Origin: Paracoccus kondratievae
GTDB lineage: Bacteria; Pseudomonadota; Alphaproteobacteria; Rhodobacterales; Rhodobacteraceae
DNA length: 64,000 nucleotides
Direction of reading: 5' to 3'
Assembly (NCBI RefSeq): GCF_009301415.1
Contig: NZ_CP045072.1
Span: 921,001-985,000 of the forward strand
Shown here: positions 1 through 7,830 of the stretch, in pieces
Position numbering within the stretch: the stretch's first letter is position 1
Layout of the letters: each line of letters opens with the position of its first letter
Program-made: the position numbers and the translations under genes
The notes under the pieces: model-generated
Seen by the model: the letters and a program-made list of their open reading frames with translations, nothing else
What the model was told of the DNA's origin: nothing
The model's database searches: none

Positions 1-2
1 AT

Positions 3-1136
3 TCCGATCTTGGCCGGCTTAAACCGCTCAAACTGGAAAAGCCTGATCTGAAGATCGGCGTCGCGGGATGCGTCGCGCAGGCCGAGGGCGAAGAGATCCA
101 GCGCCGTATGCCCATCGTTGACCTGGTGGTCGGACCGCAGGCCTATCACCGCTTGCCGGCAATGGCTCGTGCCGGGCGGGGCGTCGATACCGAATTCCCG
201 GCAGAGGACAAATTTGAGCATCTGCCCAAACCTGCTGCCGCAACCCGCCGCGCCCCCGCGGCCTTCCTGACCGTGCAAGAGGGTTGCGACAAGTTCTGCG
301 CCTTCTGCGTGGTGCCCTATACCCGCGGGGCCGAGGTCTCGCGTCCCGTCTCGCGCATTCTGGCCGAAGCGCGCGATCTGGTCTCTCGTGGTGTGCGCGA
401 GATCACGCTGTTGGGGCAAAACGTCAACGGTTGGCATGGCGAGGGGCCCGAGGGCCGCGAATGGGGTTTTGGCCGCCTGATCCGCGCTATTGCCGAGATC
501 GAGGGGCTGGACCGCATCCGCTATACCACCAGCCATCCCAATGACATGGCTGATGACCTGATCGAGGCGCATCGGGATGAGCCAAAGCTGATGCCTTATC
601 TGCATCTGCCGGTGCAATCTGGTTCGAACAGCATTCTGAAGGCGATGAACCGGCGGCATACCGTGGACCAGTACCTGCGTCTGGTCGAGCGTATCCGCAA
701 AGCCCGTCCTGACATCATGCTGACCAGCGATTTTATCGTCGGCTTTCCGGGAGAGACTGATCAGGACCATCGTGACACGCTGGCGCTTGTGCGCGAGGTG
801 AATTTCGGCACGGCTTTCAGTTTCAAATATTCCCCACGCCCCGGTACACCGGCCTATGAACGGCCTTGCATTGACGACGCGGTTGCCGATGCGCGATTGC
901 AAGAGTTGCAGACCCTGCTGACAAGCCAGCAGCGTGCGGCTCAGGAAAGCATGGTCGGGCGCGAACTGGGTGTCCTGTTCGAAAAACCGGGCCGCAATCC
1001 GGGACAGATGGTCGGCAAGTCCGACTATCTTCATGCGGTCTTTGTCGAGGCGCCTGAGGCCAGGGTTGGCGATCTGGTCCGGGTGCGCATCACCTACAGC
1101 GCCCCGAACTCGTTGGCTGGCGAACTGGCTGCCTGA
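3..1136 (+). CDS. miaB: tRNA-2-methylthio-N6-dimethylallyladenosine synthase MiaB, 5' end outside the window
   Basis: This radical-SAM methylthiotransferase converts i6A37 to ms2i6A37 in tRNAs that read UNN codons. The reading frame is open from the first bases of the window, so the start codon and most of the N-terminal UPF0004 domain lie upstream. The visible part begins in the N-terminal domain ([14 protein letters not shown], which carries one of the auxiliary-cluster cysteines). The radical-SAM motif CDKFCAFC has Cys codons at 285, 297 and 306 (CX3CX2C). The TIM-barrel conserved blocks TLLGQNVN and [10 protein letters not shown] follow, and the protein ends in a TRAM-like region. A good terminator follows the stop. 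Family assignment is secure. Confidence 0.95.
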   Translation, partial: SDLGRLKPLKLEKPDLKIGVAGCVAQAEGEEIQRRMPIVDLVVGPQAYHRLPAMARAGRGVDTEFPAEDKFEHLPKPAAATRRAPAAFLTVQEGCDKFCAFCVVPYTRGAEVSRPVSRILAEARDLVSRGVREITLLGQNVNGWHGEGPEGREWGFGRLIRAIAEIEGLDRIRYTTSHPNDMADDLIEAHRDEPKLMPYLHLPVQSGSNSILKAMNRRHTVDQYLRLVERIRKARPDIMLTSDFIVGFPGETDQDHRDTLALVREVNFGTAFSFKYSPRPGTPAYERPCIDDAVADARLQELQTLLTSQQRAAQESMVGRELGVLFEKPGRNPGQMVGKSDYLHAVFVEAPEARVGDLVRVRITYSAPNSLAGELAA

Positions 1137-1160
1137 AGCAGTCTGTAGGCTCGCAAACAC

Positions 1161-1190
1161 AAAGCCCGCCTGGTGAATGGCGGGCTTTTT
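1161..1190 (+). terminator. Rho-independent terminator of miaB
   Basis: The arms AAAGCCCGCC and GGCGGGCTTTTT pair around a short loop and end in a T run 25 nt after the miaB stop. Confidence 0.85.
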
Positions 1191-1461
1191 AGTTTCAGGG
1201 CCGAGCAACCGTGCAGGCCCTCTCTGCGCTTTGTGGGGGGGCGATCTGGATAGGTTCTTGGCCCTGCAGATCGAATGTTACTGGCGCTATCGGCCAGCAG
1301 TTTCGGCGCTGCCGTACCCTGCCGGGGGGTGCTTGCGGTCCTGTCTTGCTAACAAAGAGAAACGCTTCTTTGTCATTCGTTACGGGCTTGAGGTCCGGAA
1401 ACGTGCAACACCTAAAGGCAACCGCTGTGACGGTAAGCTACTGAAATTTCAGAGGAAGTTT
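1191..1461. other. Intergenic chromosomal flank, no gene seen
   Basis: About 270 bp lie between the miaB terminator and the left attachment repeat. A reading frame runs through it, but it has no ribosome site and no recognisable protein features, and it crosses the att repeat. I see no RNA gene here. If the element excised, this stretch would sit directly 3' of tRNA-Gln. Confidence 0.5.
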
Positions 1462-1482
1462 TTGGCTGGGGCGGTAGGATTC
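1462..1482. repeat. attL: displaced 3' end of tRNA-Gln
   Basis: This 21-bp segment is identical to 7831-7851, where it forms the 3' end (CCA, acceptor arm and part of the T arm) of the intact tRNA-Gln gene. Identity stops on both sides: 1461 is T against A at 7830, and 1483 is C against G at 7852. This is the classic footprint of a tyrosine integrase that inserts at a tRNA 3' end and leaves the original tail at the far end of the element. Confidence 0.9.
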
Positions 1483-1622
1483 CTGCTAGACGGAAGATCC
1501 GGTACCAGAATGTTGCCAGTCGTTGGCAGGGCGGGGCGATAGGTGGGGCACATGGCCCGATGACGCTATGGCCCTTTCCTGGCTTGAAACGAGCTAACCC
1601 GCGCTAAGGAGTCTTGCAGATA

Positions 1623-2000
1623 TCAGGTCAGCGTCGCTTGCAGATCGAAAGTCTCTTTTTCGTCTTTGGTGCACGTTCCCAAGGCGTTATACGTCTTCAT
1701 GCTATACCTGAACTGACAGGTCATATGGCTCCCCTTGTTGGAGCGGAGGATTGCGTTTCCGTTGCCGGCATCGCCTGAAAATCCCAGAACGCCGGTGTCT
1801 CTCACGGCCATCCATGTGCCGGTGTATTGTTCGTCGCCGATAGTAAGGTTCGCTTTCCCTGAATTGCCGAACGCGGTGTTTTCCAGGGTGCCTGTTCCCT
1901 GTTGACCCGTTGAGCGGCTAGTGATCGTCACCGCTGGCGAGCATGCGGCCAGTAGGGAGATCGTGACTAGGAAGGCGGCATGGTTCGGGAACAGCTTCAT
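1623..2000 (-). CDS. Putative small lipoprotein of unknown function
   Basis: 125 aa. The N-terminus is a lipoprotein signal peptide: positive start (MKLF), hydrophobic core and lipobox LAAC with Cys at about residue 20. The mature part is short, polar and beta-rich in appearance (GTGTLENTAFGNSGKANLTIGDEQYTG split by glycines), with two further Cys near the C-terminus (MTCQF, LGTC) that could form a disulfide. I do not recognise the family. It lies between attL and the integrase and is transcribed away from the integrase, so it may be a cargo gene. An AGG-rich stretch before the start (GGAGGTATAG on the coding strand) is a good ribosome site. Confidence 0.7.
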   Translation of the reverse strand: MKLFPNHAAFLVTISLLAACSPAVTITSRSTGQQGTGTLENTAFGNSGKANLTIGDEQYTGTWMAVRDTGVLGFSGDAGNGNAILRSNKGSHMTCQFRYSMKTYNALGTCTKDEKETFDLQATLT

Positions 2001-2235
2001 CTATACCTCCAAGACCGAACTGTGCAGGCAGTCTATCTCTAGCAGTCAACTGAATTTCAAGCCCTTTTGATGGCGCGTGATCAAAATTTGTATTGACGAC
2101 AGTGACGAGCCCATGGGGTCGCCTAGACAGCTTTCCAAAGAGCCCGGCTAGCGTGGGCTTTGCATGGTCGCCAGAAACGCGAAAAACGAGGGCAGGTCCG
2201 TATCTGAAATAGAAGTAGATACAGGAGCTTACTTG

Positions 2236-2403
2236 ATGAACAAAAACAACTTCCAACGCATTGTCAAGCACACCTTTCGTGCAATCAGACGTTGGCTAAG
2301 CCTGCTGCTGATCGCGTGGGTGGCATCCCGCATCAGCCGTGAACTTGCCATGGCGATCTACACGGAAGCTCTCAAGGCGGGGTGGTACGATGCAGCCCGG
2401 TGA
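2236..2403 (+). CDS. Small single-pass membrane protein (55 aa), unknown function
   Basis: The start at 2236 is chosen because AGGAG lies 8-10 nt upstream; an in-frame ATG at 2164 lacks such a site. The peptide has a basic N-terminus (KNNFQRIVKHTFRAIRRW), one hydrophobic segment (LSLLLIAWVA) and an amphipathic C-terminal tail. Its stop overlaps the start of the next small gene (2390), suggesting translational coupling. The family is not recognised. Size, charge and position beside an integrase are typical of element-encoded small membrane peptides, but no function can be assigned. Confidence 0.5.
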   Translation: MNKNNFQRIVKHTFRAIRRWLSLLLIAWVASRISRELAMAIYTEALKAGWYDAAR

Positions 2404-2595
2404 CGTGGCGGTTATCTCTGCCTTCGATGACGTACCGGGATACCTGTTCCAGACCGAGCGGGTGCCGGACGACCATGTGACAGGGATTACTCTCATTGGT
2501 CCTCTGGCGGGGAATACAGAGAACCGGACTTCCCGATGATTCCCAGGGTCTTGGACCCGAAAACCAGATGGCTGGGAACTCAGCAGTCCCTCTAA
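2390..2595 (+). pseudogene. Small conserved-looking gene with a -1 frameshift
   Basis: The ATG at 2390 (AAGGCGGGG upstream) opens a frame reading QPGDVAVISAFDD and then ITLIGPLAG, and stops at 2539 after a short basic tail. Reading instead with one extra base at the GGGG run near 2507-2511 continues smoothly as EYREPDFPMIPRVLDP and stops at 2595. My recollection is that small Rhodobacteraceae proteins beside integrases end GPLAGEYGEPDF, which would fit the joined frame. The break is either a real 1-bp deletion in a G run or a sequencing error. Function is unknown. Confidence 0.55.
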
Positions 2596-2664
2596 GCCAA
2601 AGCAACCAATCGGAAAAATCAGAAACACTAGAGGAATGGGGCGGATGCCCCAGATGGAGGTCGC

Positions 2665-3879
2665 ATGTCTGTGCGGATCAAATACGCATATCTCAAGCAG
2701 CAAACTTGGCTGTATCGCAGGAACTACCCCAAGGAACTCCAGCCTGTTCTGGGGCAGGCCATGAAGCAGTCGCTGAAGACAGGGGATGCCCGCATCGCCA
2801 AGGCACGGGCCGCCGAGGTCAATGCCAAGTATGAGGAGGTGTTGGCGAAGGCGAGGGCGGGGCAGGTGGTGGAGAAGCCGGTGCCCGTGATGGTGGCGCC
2901 GCCGGTGTTCTCGCCCGTGGTGCTGGTAGGGCGCAGGACAGTCAAGGAACTTGCCCGGACTTATCTCAATCAACGGTCGCGGCAACTTCGGCATGGCGGG
3001 TTCAAGTCGGTCAGATTCTCGGTCGGGCTGTTCGTGTCGGCCTATGGGACGAGGCAGATCGGCGCCGTCACACGTGACGATGCCGTGGCCTTCGTGCGGA
3101 AGGTGGCGCTGCTCGGCTGTCATGCCGGGAAGTCGTGGCGAACCCGTGGCTATGGGCTGGATCAACTCATTCAGGCCAGCCGTGGCGATCGTATTTCTGC
3201 CCGGACGCAGCGGCGGACGGTTAGTCAGGTCGCGCATTTTCTCGACTGGGCGGTGTACGAAGGCGAGTTAGTGGCGAATCCCTTCAAGACCGTGCGGGTG
3301 GAGGCAAAGGGCAAAAACCGTAGCTACGCGGCACTGACGGATGCCGAGGTCGGGAAGCTGGTGGACTTAGACGATTCCCGGATCGGTGACGTCCTGCTGT
3401 TCTGCCTGCTGACCGGGATGCGAGCCGGTGAAGCTGTTGGGCTGGTCAGGGAGGATTTGGTCTGGAAGGGCAATCTGGGCTGGTTCGTCTGGGTCAGGCC
3501 CAACGCGGTCAGGACGCTGAAAACTGATGCTGCCGAACGCTTTATCCCGCTGCATTCAGCCCTGACTCCGGTTCTGGAAAGGCTGCCGAGGCAGGGGCGG
3601 CTGTTTCCTGATCTGACGGTTTCGGTCGTGACCAAGCGGTTCGCCACCATGCGGAAAGCTCTGGCGCTGGACCGGCCCGGTGTCGTGTTCCATTCCACCC
3701 GGAAATGGTTCGTGACGCAGTGCGAGCGGGCAGGGGTGCCGGAGCATTTCACGGCATCCATCGTCGGGCATCAGTCGGCACGGTCGGAGAACAGGATGAC
3801 CTATGGCATCTACTCCGCCGGGATCAGCAATGAGCAGAAGCGCGAGATCGTCGAGAAGGTGGGGTTGCCATGCCTCTGA
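2665..3879 (+). CDS. Tyrosine recombinase / phage-type integrase
   Basis: 404 aa. This integrase is expected to catalyse site-specific insertion and excision of the surrounding element at tRNA-Gln. The N-terminal part (about 1-90) is an arm-binding-like region (YLKQQTWLYRRNYPKEL, typical of DUF6538/P4-like integrases). A SAM-like core-binding domain follows (about 90-215), then the catalytic domain. The catalytic residues are visible: R253 (TGMRAGEAVGL), K286 in the beta-hairpin, H343 and R346 (HSTRKW), H369 (IVGHQS), and the nucleophile Y380 or Y383 (MTYGIYS). All are in the expected order, so the enzyme looks intact. Its last 10 bases overlap the next small gene. Confidence 0.95.
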   Translation: MSVRIKYAYLKQQTWLYRRNYPKELQPVLGQAMKQSLKTGDARIAKARAAEVNAKYEEVLAKARAGQVVEKPVPVMVAPPVFSPVVLVGRRTVKELARTYLNQRSRQLRHGGFKSVRFSVGLFVSAYGTRQIGAVTRDDAVAFVRKVALLGCHAGKSWRTRGYGLDQLIQASRGDRISARTQRRTVSQVAHFLDWAVYEGELVANPFKTVRVEAKGKNRSYAALTDAEVGKLVDLDDSRIGDVLLFCLLTGMRAGEAVGLVREDLVWKGNLGWFVWVRPNAVRTLKTDAAERFIPLHSALTPVLERLPRQGRLFPDLTVSVVTKRFATMRKALALDRPGVVFHSTRKWFVTQCERAGVPEHFTASIVGHQSARSENRMTYGIYSAGISNEQKREIVEKVGLPCL

Positions 3880-4058
3880 TACCTGACATTGACGAGTTCG
3901 AGGAAAGGGCCGCTATCATGGAATATGATGGCGGTTTTTCTCGTTCCATGGCCGAGGATCGGGCGGCGCAGGAGCAGGGTTTCCGGGACGCGGCCCAGTT
4001 CAGGGAGGCTCTTGCCTATTACCTGCACACCGGGCGTCTGGGAGGTTGGAATGACTGA
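3870..4058 (+). CDS. Small protein (62 aa), unknown function, coupled to integrase
   Basis: It starts inside the last codons of the integrase (10-nt overlap) and ends overlapping the next start (4051), so it is probably translated by re-initiation. The sequence is acidic, with a FEERAAIMEYDGGFSRS segment. I associate this type of motif (E-R-A-A-I-x-E-F/Y-D-G-G) with the C-termini of replication or primase-like proteins of alphaproteobacterial plasmids and islands; that is recollection, not a search result. No enzymatic motif is visible. It could be a small DNA-binding or directionality factor, but nothing proves it. Confidence 0.6.
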   Translation: MPLIPDIDEFEERAAIMEYDGGFSRSMAEDRAAQEQGFRDAAQFREALAYYLHTGRLGGWND

Positions 4059-4338
4059 ACCCCTGGAGGTCTATGCGCTGGTGCAGCGTGAGGGGCGATG
4101 GTGGCTGCCCTACGGCCCAGAAGCCGATGCCGAAGCTTTGGCACGGGTCTTCAACAGCGATTGCTCGGTGGTGTTCCTTGGACCTGATGGTGGCAGCCTT
4201 GCCTATGATGTCACGAACGAGGGGGAGGAGGTGGTCAGGCTCGATGGTGGGGCATGGCTTCCTCTGACATCAACCGTCCTTGCCCCGTGGCAGCAACAAG
4301 CCATTGAGCTTGTGATGGATGCCATCGATTGCATGTAG
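4051..4338 (+). CDS. Hypothetical protein (95 aa)
   Basis: The ATG at 4051 overlaps the preceding stop by 8 nt, with GGAGG about 6 nt upstream, giving a good start. The protein is acidic, soluble and rich in Trp, Gly and Asp (REGRWWLPYGPEADAEALA, VFLGPDGGSLAYD), with no Cys cluster or helix-turn-helix that I can see. It is the last gene of the integrase transcription unit before a 96-bp gap containing a hairpin. The family is not recognised. Confidence 0.6.
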   Translation: MTEPLEVYALVQREGRWWLPYGPEADAEALARVFNSDCSVVFLGPDGGSLAYDVTNEGEEVVRLDGGAWLPLTSTVLAPWQQQAIELVMDAIDCM

Positions 4339-4347
4339 GCTTTTCCT

Positions 4348-4365
4348 CGGCGGCTTCGGTCGCCG
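4348..4365 (+). promoter_or_regulatory. Stable UUCG hairpin before the polymerase-like gene
   Basis: CGGCGGC-TTCG-GTCGCCG forms a 7-bp stem with a UUCG tetraloop (one G-U pair). A T-rich tract (about 4378-4389) follows after a 12-nt gap, so it is not a classical terminator. It may attenuate read-through from the integrase unit into 4435-5958. Confidence 0.45.
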
Positions 4366-4434
4366 GGGATCACCCACTTTTCTTTTTTTGTTCGGAGGCC
4401 CAAATACAACATCAAACACGGATGCGGGGGAAAG

Positions 4435-5958
4435 ATGCAGCAACAGTTACAAGGGGATGAGCCAGCCAACGAGAAGCAGGAGGCGATCTTTGATCCTCAG
4501 CATTCCCGGCCTCTGAACACCACGATCTGGACGGAAGACCCCGCCTTGGTAAGCCTGGTGCAGGATATCTGGAACCAGCACTTTGCTACCGGGGAGGCAG
4601 AGAAGCAGAAGGGCGGCAAGAAACCCAGACGGCCTTATATCGAACAGCTACGGGTCTTGGTGACGGACCTTTATCTGGCGTGGCAGGAGGATCCTCTTCT
4701 ATGCTTGGGTATGCCCTTCTCGGAGGGGGCATGGGATAGCCAATCCCGCTATAACCCCTTGGGGCTTTCCAAGCATCTGGTGGTGCTGGTGAAACAGCTA
4801 CAGGCGGCGGGTCTCGTGCGAGTATCGGCGGGTAGCTATGCCGCCCCTGGAGCAAAGGGGAACCGGACGGGCAGGATACAGGCCAGCACGGAGCTTCAGA
4901 AACGATTCGAGGCGTTGGTTGTTGATGGTCGAGCTATCCAGGTAGTCCCCTCGGAATGCATTATCCTGAAGGAGGGTGAAGGGGATTATAGTCGTGCAGT
5001 GGAATACCAGGACACCGATAACACCCACTGCATGAGGCAGGTGTTGACGGCCTATAACGATCTGCTGGCACAGACCTTCATCGACATCCCCACCCTGGAG
5101 CAGCCGTGGGTCGTCCGGCAGGACAACAGGGGAAAGGACATCAGGGTCGCTGTCGGACCTCGCCATCAGCTTGTCAGGCGAATATTCAGCCGGGGTTCAT
5201 GGGAGATGAACGGGCGGTTCTATGGGCCGTGGTGGCAGGGGCTGAATAGCAAGCTACGATCACAGATATTCATCAATGACACTCCGACTGTCGAGATCGA
5301 CTTCAAAGCCATGCACATCCAGATTCTGGCAGCGCAGCAAGGGGTGGAGCTTCCTCCTGATCCCTATGAGCTTCCCCCTGGACAGTTCCCCGATACCGAT
5401 CCTGATGAGCAACGCAGGCTGGTCAAGCAACTGGTGCTGACGGCTCTGAATGCCAAGGATACTCGTTCTGCCTGCTCAGCCTTTCGGGAAGGGCTTAAGG
5501 CTGGACATCCCGGGAAACACTTGAAGAATACTACCCTCCAAAAGACCATCGACGCCTTTAGCGAGCATGTCCCGGCGCTGGCGGATAGCCTTTGCTCGGA
5601 TGTAGGCATCAGGTTGATGTTCACCGATTCCCAGATCATGGAGCGGGTGATCGACCGCTGTACCTTCATGGGGCTGCCTGTCCTGACCGTGCATGACAGT
5701 GCCATCATCCCCTATACCCACAGCAAAGTATTAGAAGAAGCGATGAAGCAGGCTGCTGTTGAGGTGGTCGGTCGGGAAATTCCCTTGGAAGCCAAAGCTC
5801 TAGGATTGGACCATGATAGCTGGAAGGATGACCCTGCTTATGTTCGACTGGATTTCCAGACATGCCGAGAGACGGAACGCTGTGAGGGATACCTGACGAG
5901 ACTCAAGGAGTGGGAGAATACTACCGGAAGAGAAGTGGTTCCTTTCAACATCCTCTAA
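4435..5958 (+). CDS. Putative replication protein with winged-helix and family A / single-subunit polymerase-like palm motifs
   Basis: 507 aa; start preceded by GGGGGAAAG. Three motifs occur in the order and at plausible spacing for family A polymerases and T7-type RNA polymerases. Motif A-like VEIDFKAMHIQILAA has D289, matching the DYSQIELRIMAH pattern of Pol I position by position. Motif B-like QRRLVKQLVLTALNA has R327/R328 and K331, with NA where Pol I has YG. Motif C-like LTVHDSAII has H420-D421. Residues about 65-160 read like a winged helix (LSKHLVVLVKQLQAAGLVRV). There is no exonuclease domain. It may replicate the excised element or act as a primase/RNA polymerase. The motifs are seen in the sequence; the activity is inferred. 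Confidence 0.65.
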   Translation: MQQQLQGDEPANEKQEAIFDPQHSRPLNTTIWTEDPALVSLVQDIWNQHFATGEAEKQKGGKKPRRPYIEQLRVLVTDLYLAWQEDPLLCLGMPFSEGAWDSQSRYNPLGLSKHLVVLVKQLQAAGLVRVSAGSYAAPGAKGNRTGRIQASTELQKRFEALVVDGRAIQVVPSECIILKEGEGDYSRAVEYQDTDNTHCMRQVLTAYNDLLAQTFIDIPTLEQPWVVRQDNRGKDIRVAVGPRHQLVRRIFSRGSWEMNGRFYGPWWQGLNSKLRSQIFINDTPTVEIDFKAMHIQILAAQQGVELPPDPYELPPGQFPDTDPDEQRRLVKQLVLTALNAKDTRSACSAFREGLKAGHPGKHLKNTTLQKTIDAFSEHVPALADSLCSDVGIRLMFTDSQIMERVIDRCTFMGLPVLTVHDSAIIPYTHSKVLEEAMKQAAVEVVGREIPLEAKALGLDHDSWKDDPAYVRLDFQTCRETERCEGYLTRLKEWENTTGREVVPFNIL

Positions 5959-6109
5959 GAGAAGATAAGAAAGAAGAGAATTAAGAAGGAGGAGAATACA
6001 CGAGGAGATTATCCATGCTTCTTCTTCTTCTTCCCTTCCTTCCCCATACTTATACGTATCAGTGAGTTCTGGGTGTATCAGCCATTGCTTGAGGGGCAGG
6101 GGCAGGATA
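5959..6109. other. Convergent intergenic region with purine tract then pyrimidine tract
   Basis: About 40 nt of almost pure purine (5958-5999) follow the polymerase stop, and about 26 nt of almost pure pyrimidine (6018-6043, CTT repeats) come next. The two can pair imperfectly. It may act as a bidirectional transcription stop between the convergent genes. No ORF is present. Confidence 0.4.
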
Positions 6110-6994
6110 CTACTGATCGGCCTTGCCGTTCCGCCCGAGCTTGCTTCCGATCCATCCGGTCGCAGAGGATACCGCTGCACTGGTCCTCTTGGCTACGCGT
6201 GACAGGCTGGCAACCACGGAATTCTGCTCATCGAGCGACCGGATGACCCGGTCAATCGCCATTTCCTCGCGCTCGTCCAGCCTTCCGTCTGCCTCTGCGA
6301 CCTCGGTCAGCAGGCGTTTGATCTCTTGTTGCAGGATTCCGAACTTGCAGTCCGGGTTTCCATGAACGAACTCGGCAAGTACTCGCGTCATATCGGTCAG
6401 GCGCGACTTGTCATCGTTAGCGCCGAGAACGGCTAGAGCATGGTCCACATAGTCGGGGTCGTAGCCCCAGTCTTCCACGAAGTAATCCCTGACGACCTGA
6501 ACCTCTCGCGTATCGACATGACCATCAATCGCGGCGACCTTTAGCGAAAGGGCACCTATCAGATCAAGAATCGATGTGCCTAACAGATCCAAGGGCGTGT
6601 TCAGGAACCTTGGCACGGTGTCCACACGCGACTGGCTGTATCCTCTGAACAGCCGGGCTACCCCGTAGCAAGCCCCTCCGGTGGCGACGGCAGCGGCAGC
6701 AACAACGACTATGGGCGTGGTGACCGGTGCTGTTAAAGGCAAAGCGGCCCACACTGCTGCAAACCCGGTCTTGCCAAAGAACGTCGTGGCGACCAAGCTC
6801 GACTTAGCCGCCGCCGCGCCACTTGCAGCAGCCCCCGAAACATCCAACAGATTACGGAAGCCCTTAACCACCTTCAGGCTTGTATAGGCGTCGTCCCCGA
6901 TCCCCAAGCGTGCCTTGAATTTGACGTCATTCGCCACGACACGCTTGACGGCATCGAAACCGGCGCGTTGTTCCTCTTCGCTCAGATCGGTCAT
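6110..6994 (-). CDS. Membrane-associated protein with C-terminal TerB-like domain
   Basis: 294 aa from the ATG at 6994, chosen because it overlaps the stop of the upstream gene as ATGA; a longer frame to 7147 merely shadows that gene. The N-terminal third has Ala/Gly-rich hydrophobic stretches (about 60-115, PLTAPVTTPIVVVAAAAVA), possibly a membrane hairpin. About residues 135-255 resemble TerB/DjlA-type helical domains: SLKVAAIDGHVDTREVQVV and later EVAEADGRLDEREEMAI are the two paired metal-binding-like D-G-x-x-x-x-x-E repeats. The C-terminus is basic. TerB proteins occur in tellurite/phage-resistance loci; the role here is unknown. Confidence 0.7.
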   Translation of the reverse strand: MTDLSEEEQRAGFDAVKRVVANDVKFKARLGIGDDAYTSLKVVKGFRNLLDVSGAAASGAAAAKSSLVATTFFGKTGFAAVWAALPLTAPVTTPIVVVAAAAVATGGACYGVARLFRGYSQSRVDTVPRFLNTPLDLLGTSILDLIGALSLKVAAIDGHVDTREVQVVRDYFVEDWGYDPDYVDHALAVLGANDDKSRLTDMTRVLAEFVHGNPDCKFGILQQEIKRLLTEVAEADGRLDEREEMAIDRVIRSLDEQNSVVASLSRVAKRTSAAVSSATGWIGSKLGRNGKADQ

Positions 6995-7446
6995 ACTCGC
7001 ACCGTGCTGAAGACCGCAAACTGTGCTGCGAAGCGATCCATGGCCTGCTTCGCGGCATGCTGCCGGATGTCTTCGATTGCACCAGCCGTCACCCCGATCA
7101 GGAGCAAGAGTTTGCTGAGAAGGACAGCGAGTAGCCCGCCGATCCATGGCACCGCCCCGACCAGCGTCGTGACGGCTAGCGCAACCGCCACCCCAAGAAG
7201 CGTGTTCGGCATGTTATCGACCAGCCACATGGCCATGCCGAGAATTCTCCGTCCGATCGCCACCACGGCCTCGCCGATCTTTACGGTGAACCCCGCCAGA
7301 TCATAGAGAAGCGCCTTGAGATCAGCCGACAGGCTGGTGCTGTCGAGATACGCCTTGATCTTCCGTAGCGTTGGACCGGATTGGCAGAATTCGATTGCCT
7401 CTTCGACGGTGCGTGGCGGTTCGGTATTTCCAAAAGGCAAAGACAT
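6991..7446 (-). CDS. Small two-helix membrane protein, partner of the TerB-like gene
   Basis: 151 aa. A soluble N-terminal segment (about 1-60) is followed by two adjacent hydrophobic helices (about 82-98, NTLLGVAVALAVTTLVG, and about 101-120, LLAVLLSKLLLLIGV) and an amphipathic tail. Its stop overlaps the start of the TerB-like gene by 4 nt (ATGA), so the pair is translationally coupled and probably acts together at the membrane. I do not recognise the family. The pair is transcribed towards the replication module and away from attR, the usual cargo position. A defence or superinfection role is possible but only inferred. Confidence 0.6.
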   Translation of the reverse strand: MSLPFGNTEPPRTVEEAIEFCQSGPTLRKIKAYLDSTSLSADLKALLYDLAGFTVKIGEAVVAIGRRILGMAMWLVDNMPNTLLGVAVALAVTTLVGAVPWIGGLLAVLLSKLLLLIGVTAGAIEDIRQHAAKQAMDRFAAQFAVFSTVRV

Positions 7447-7830
7447 ATGAGCAGTTCCCCAACAGTACGGCAGGCTTGCGAGGCTTCCAACATAACAGAC
7501 GGAAACTCCAGCAAACCTTAGCTGGGTATCTTGCCTGGCTGCAAGAGAGGTTTATCTGTTCTGACTAATAAGACAGCACAAGGAATGGCGTGACGGCATT
7601 GCTTGGTAGATCGAAGATGCCGACGATCACTCTTTCGTTCCAAGAGGGGAGCCAGACAGCGAACCGAAGGAGGGCAACCCTGGGGCATCTCTTGGGGCAT
7701 AACCCCGTCCGTCGCCCAACCGCCATGACGAGTCAGGTCACGAGCTGATCTAGGCTATCCCGTCAAAAAGGTTCGGAAAGATTGCGTCCCTGAGGACATA
7801 AAATCCCATCTTCTCAGTGACTTAGATGAA
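7447..7830. other. Non-coding right end of the integrative element
   Basis: About 380 bp lie between the membrane-protein start and attR. Only short frames without ribosome sites are present. It should hold the promoter of the 7446-6110 operon and possibly integrase arm sites, but I cannot point to a convincing -35/-10 pair. Confidence 0.4.

Noticed and set aside
1177..1542. Forward frame of 121 codons between miaB and the element
   Set aside because: It overlaps the miaB terminator and crosses the att repeat; no ribosome site and no protein features.
2296..3237. Long reverse-strand frame (313 codons) opposite the integrase
   Set aside because: It is antisense to a clearly intact integrase with catalytic residues and has low-complexity His/Pro/Arg-rich translation and no ribosome site.
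4348..4390. Hairpin plus T tract before the polymerase-like gene as a terminator
   Set aside because: The T-rich tract begins 12 nt after the stem, too far for a classical Rho-independent terminator; kept only as a possible regulatory hairpin.
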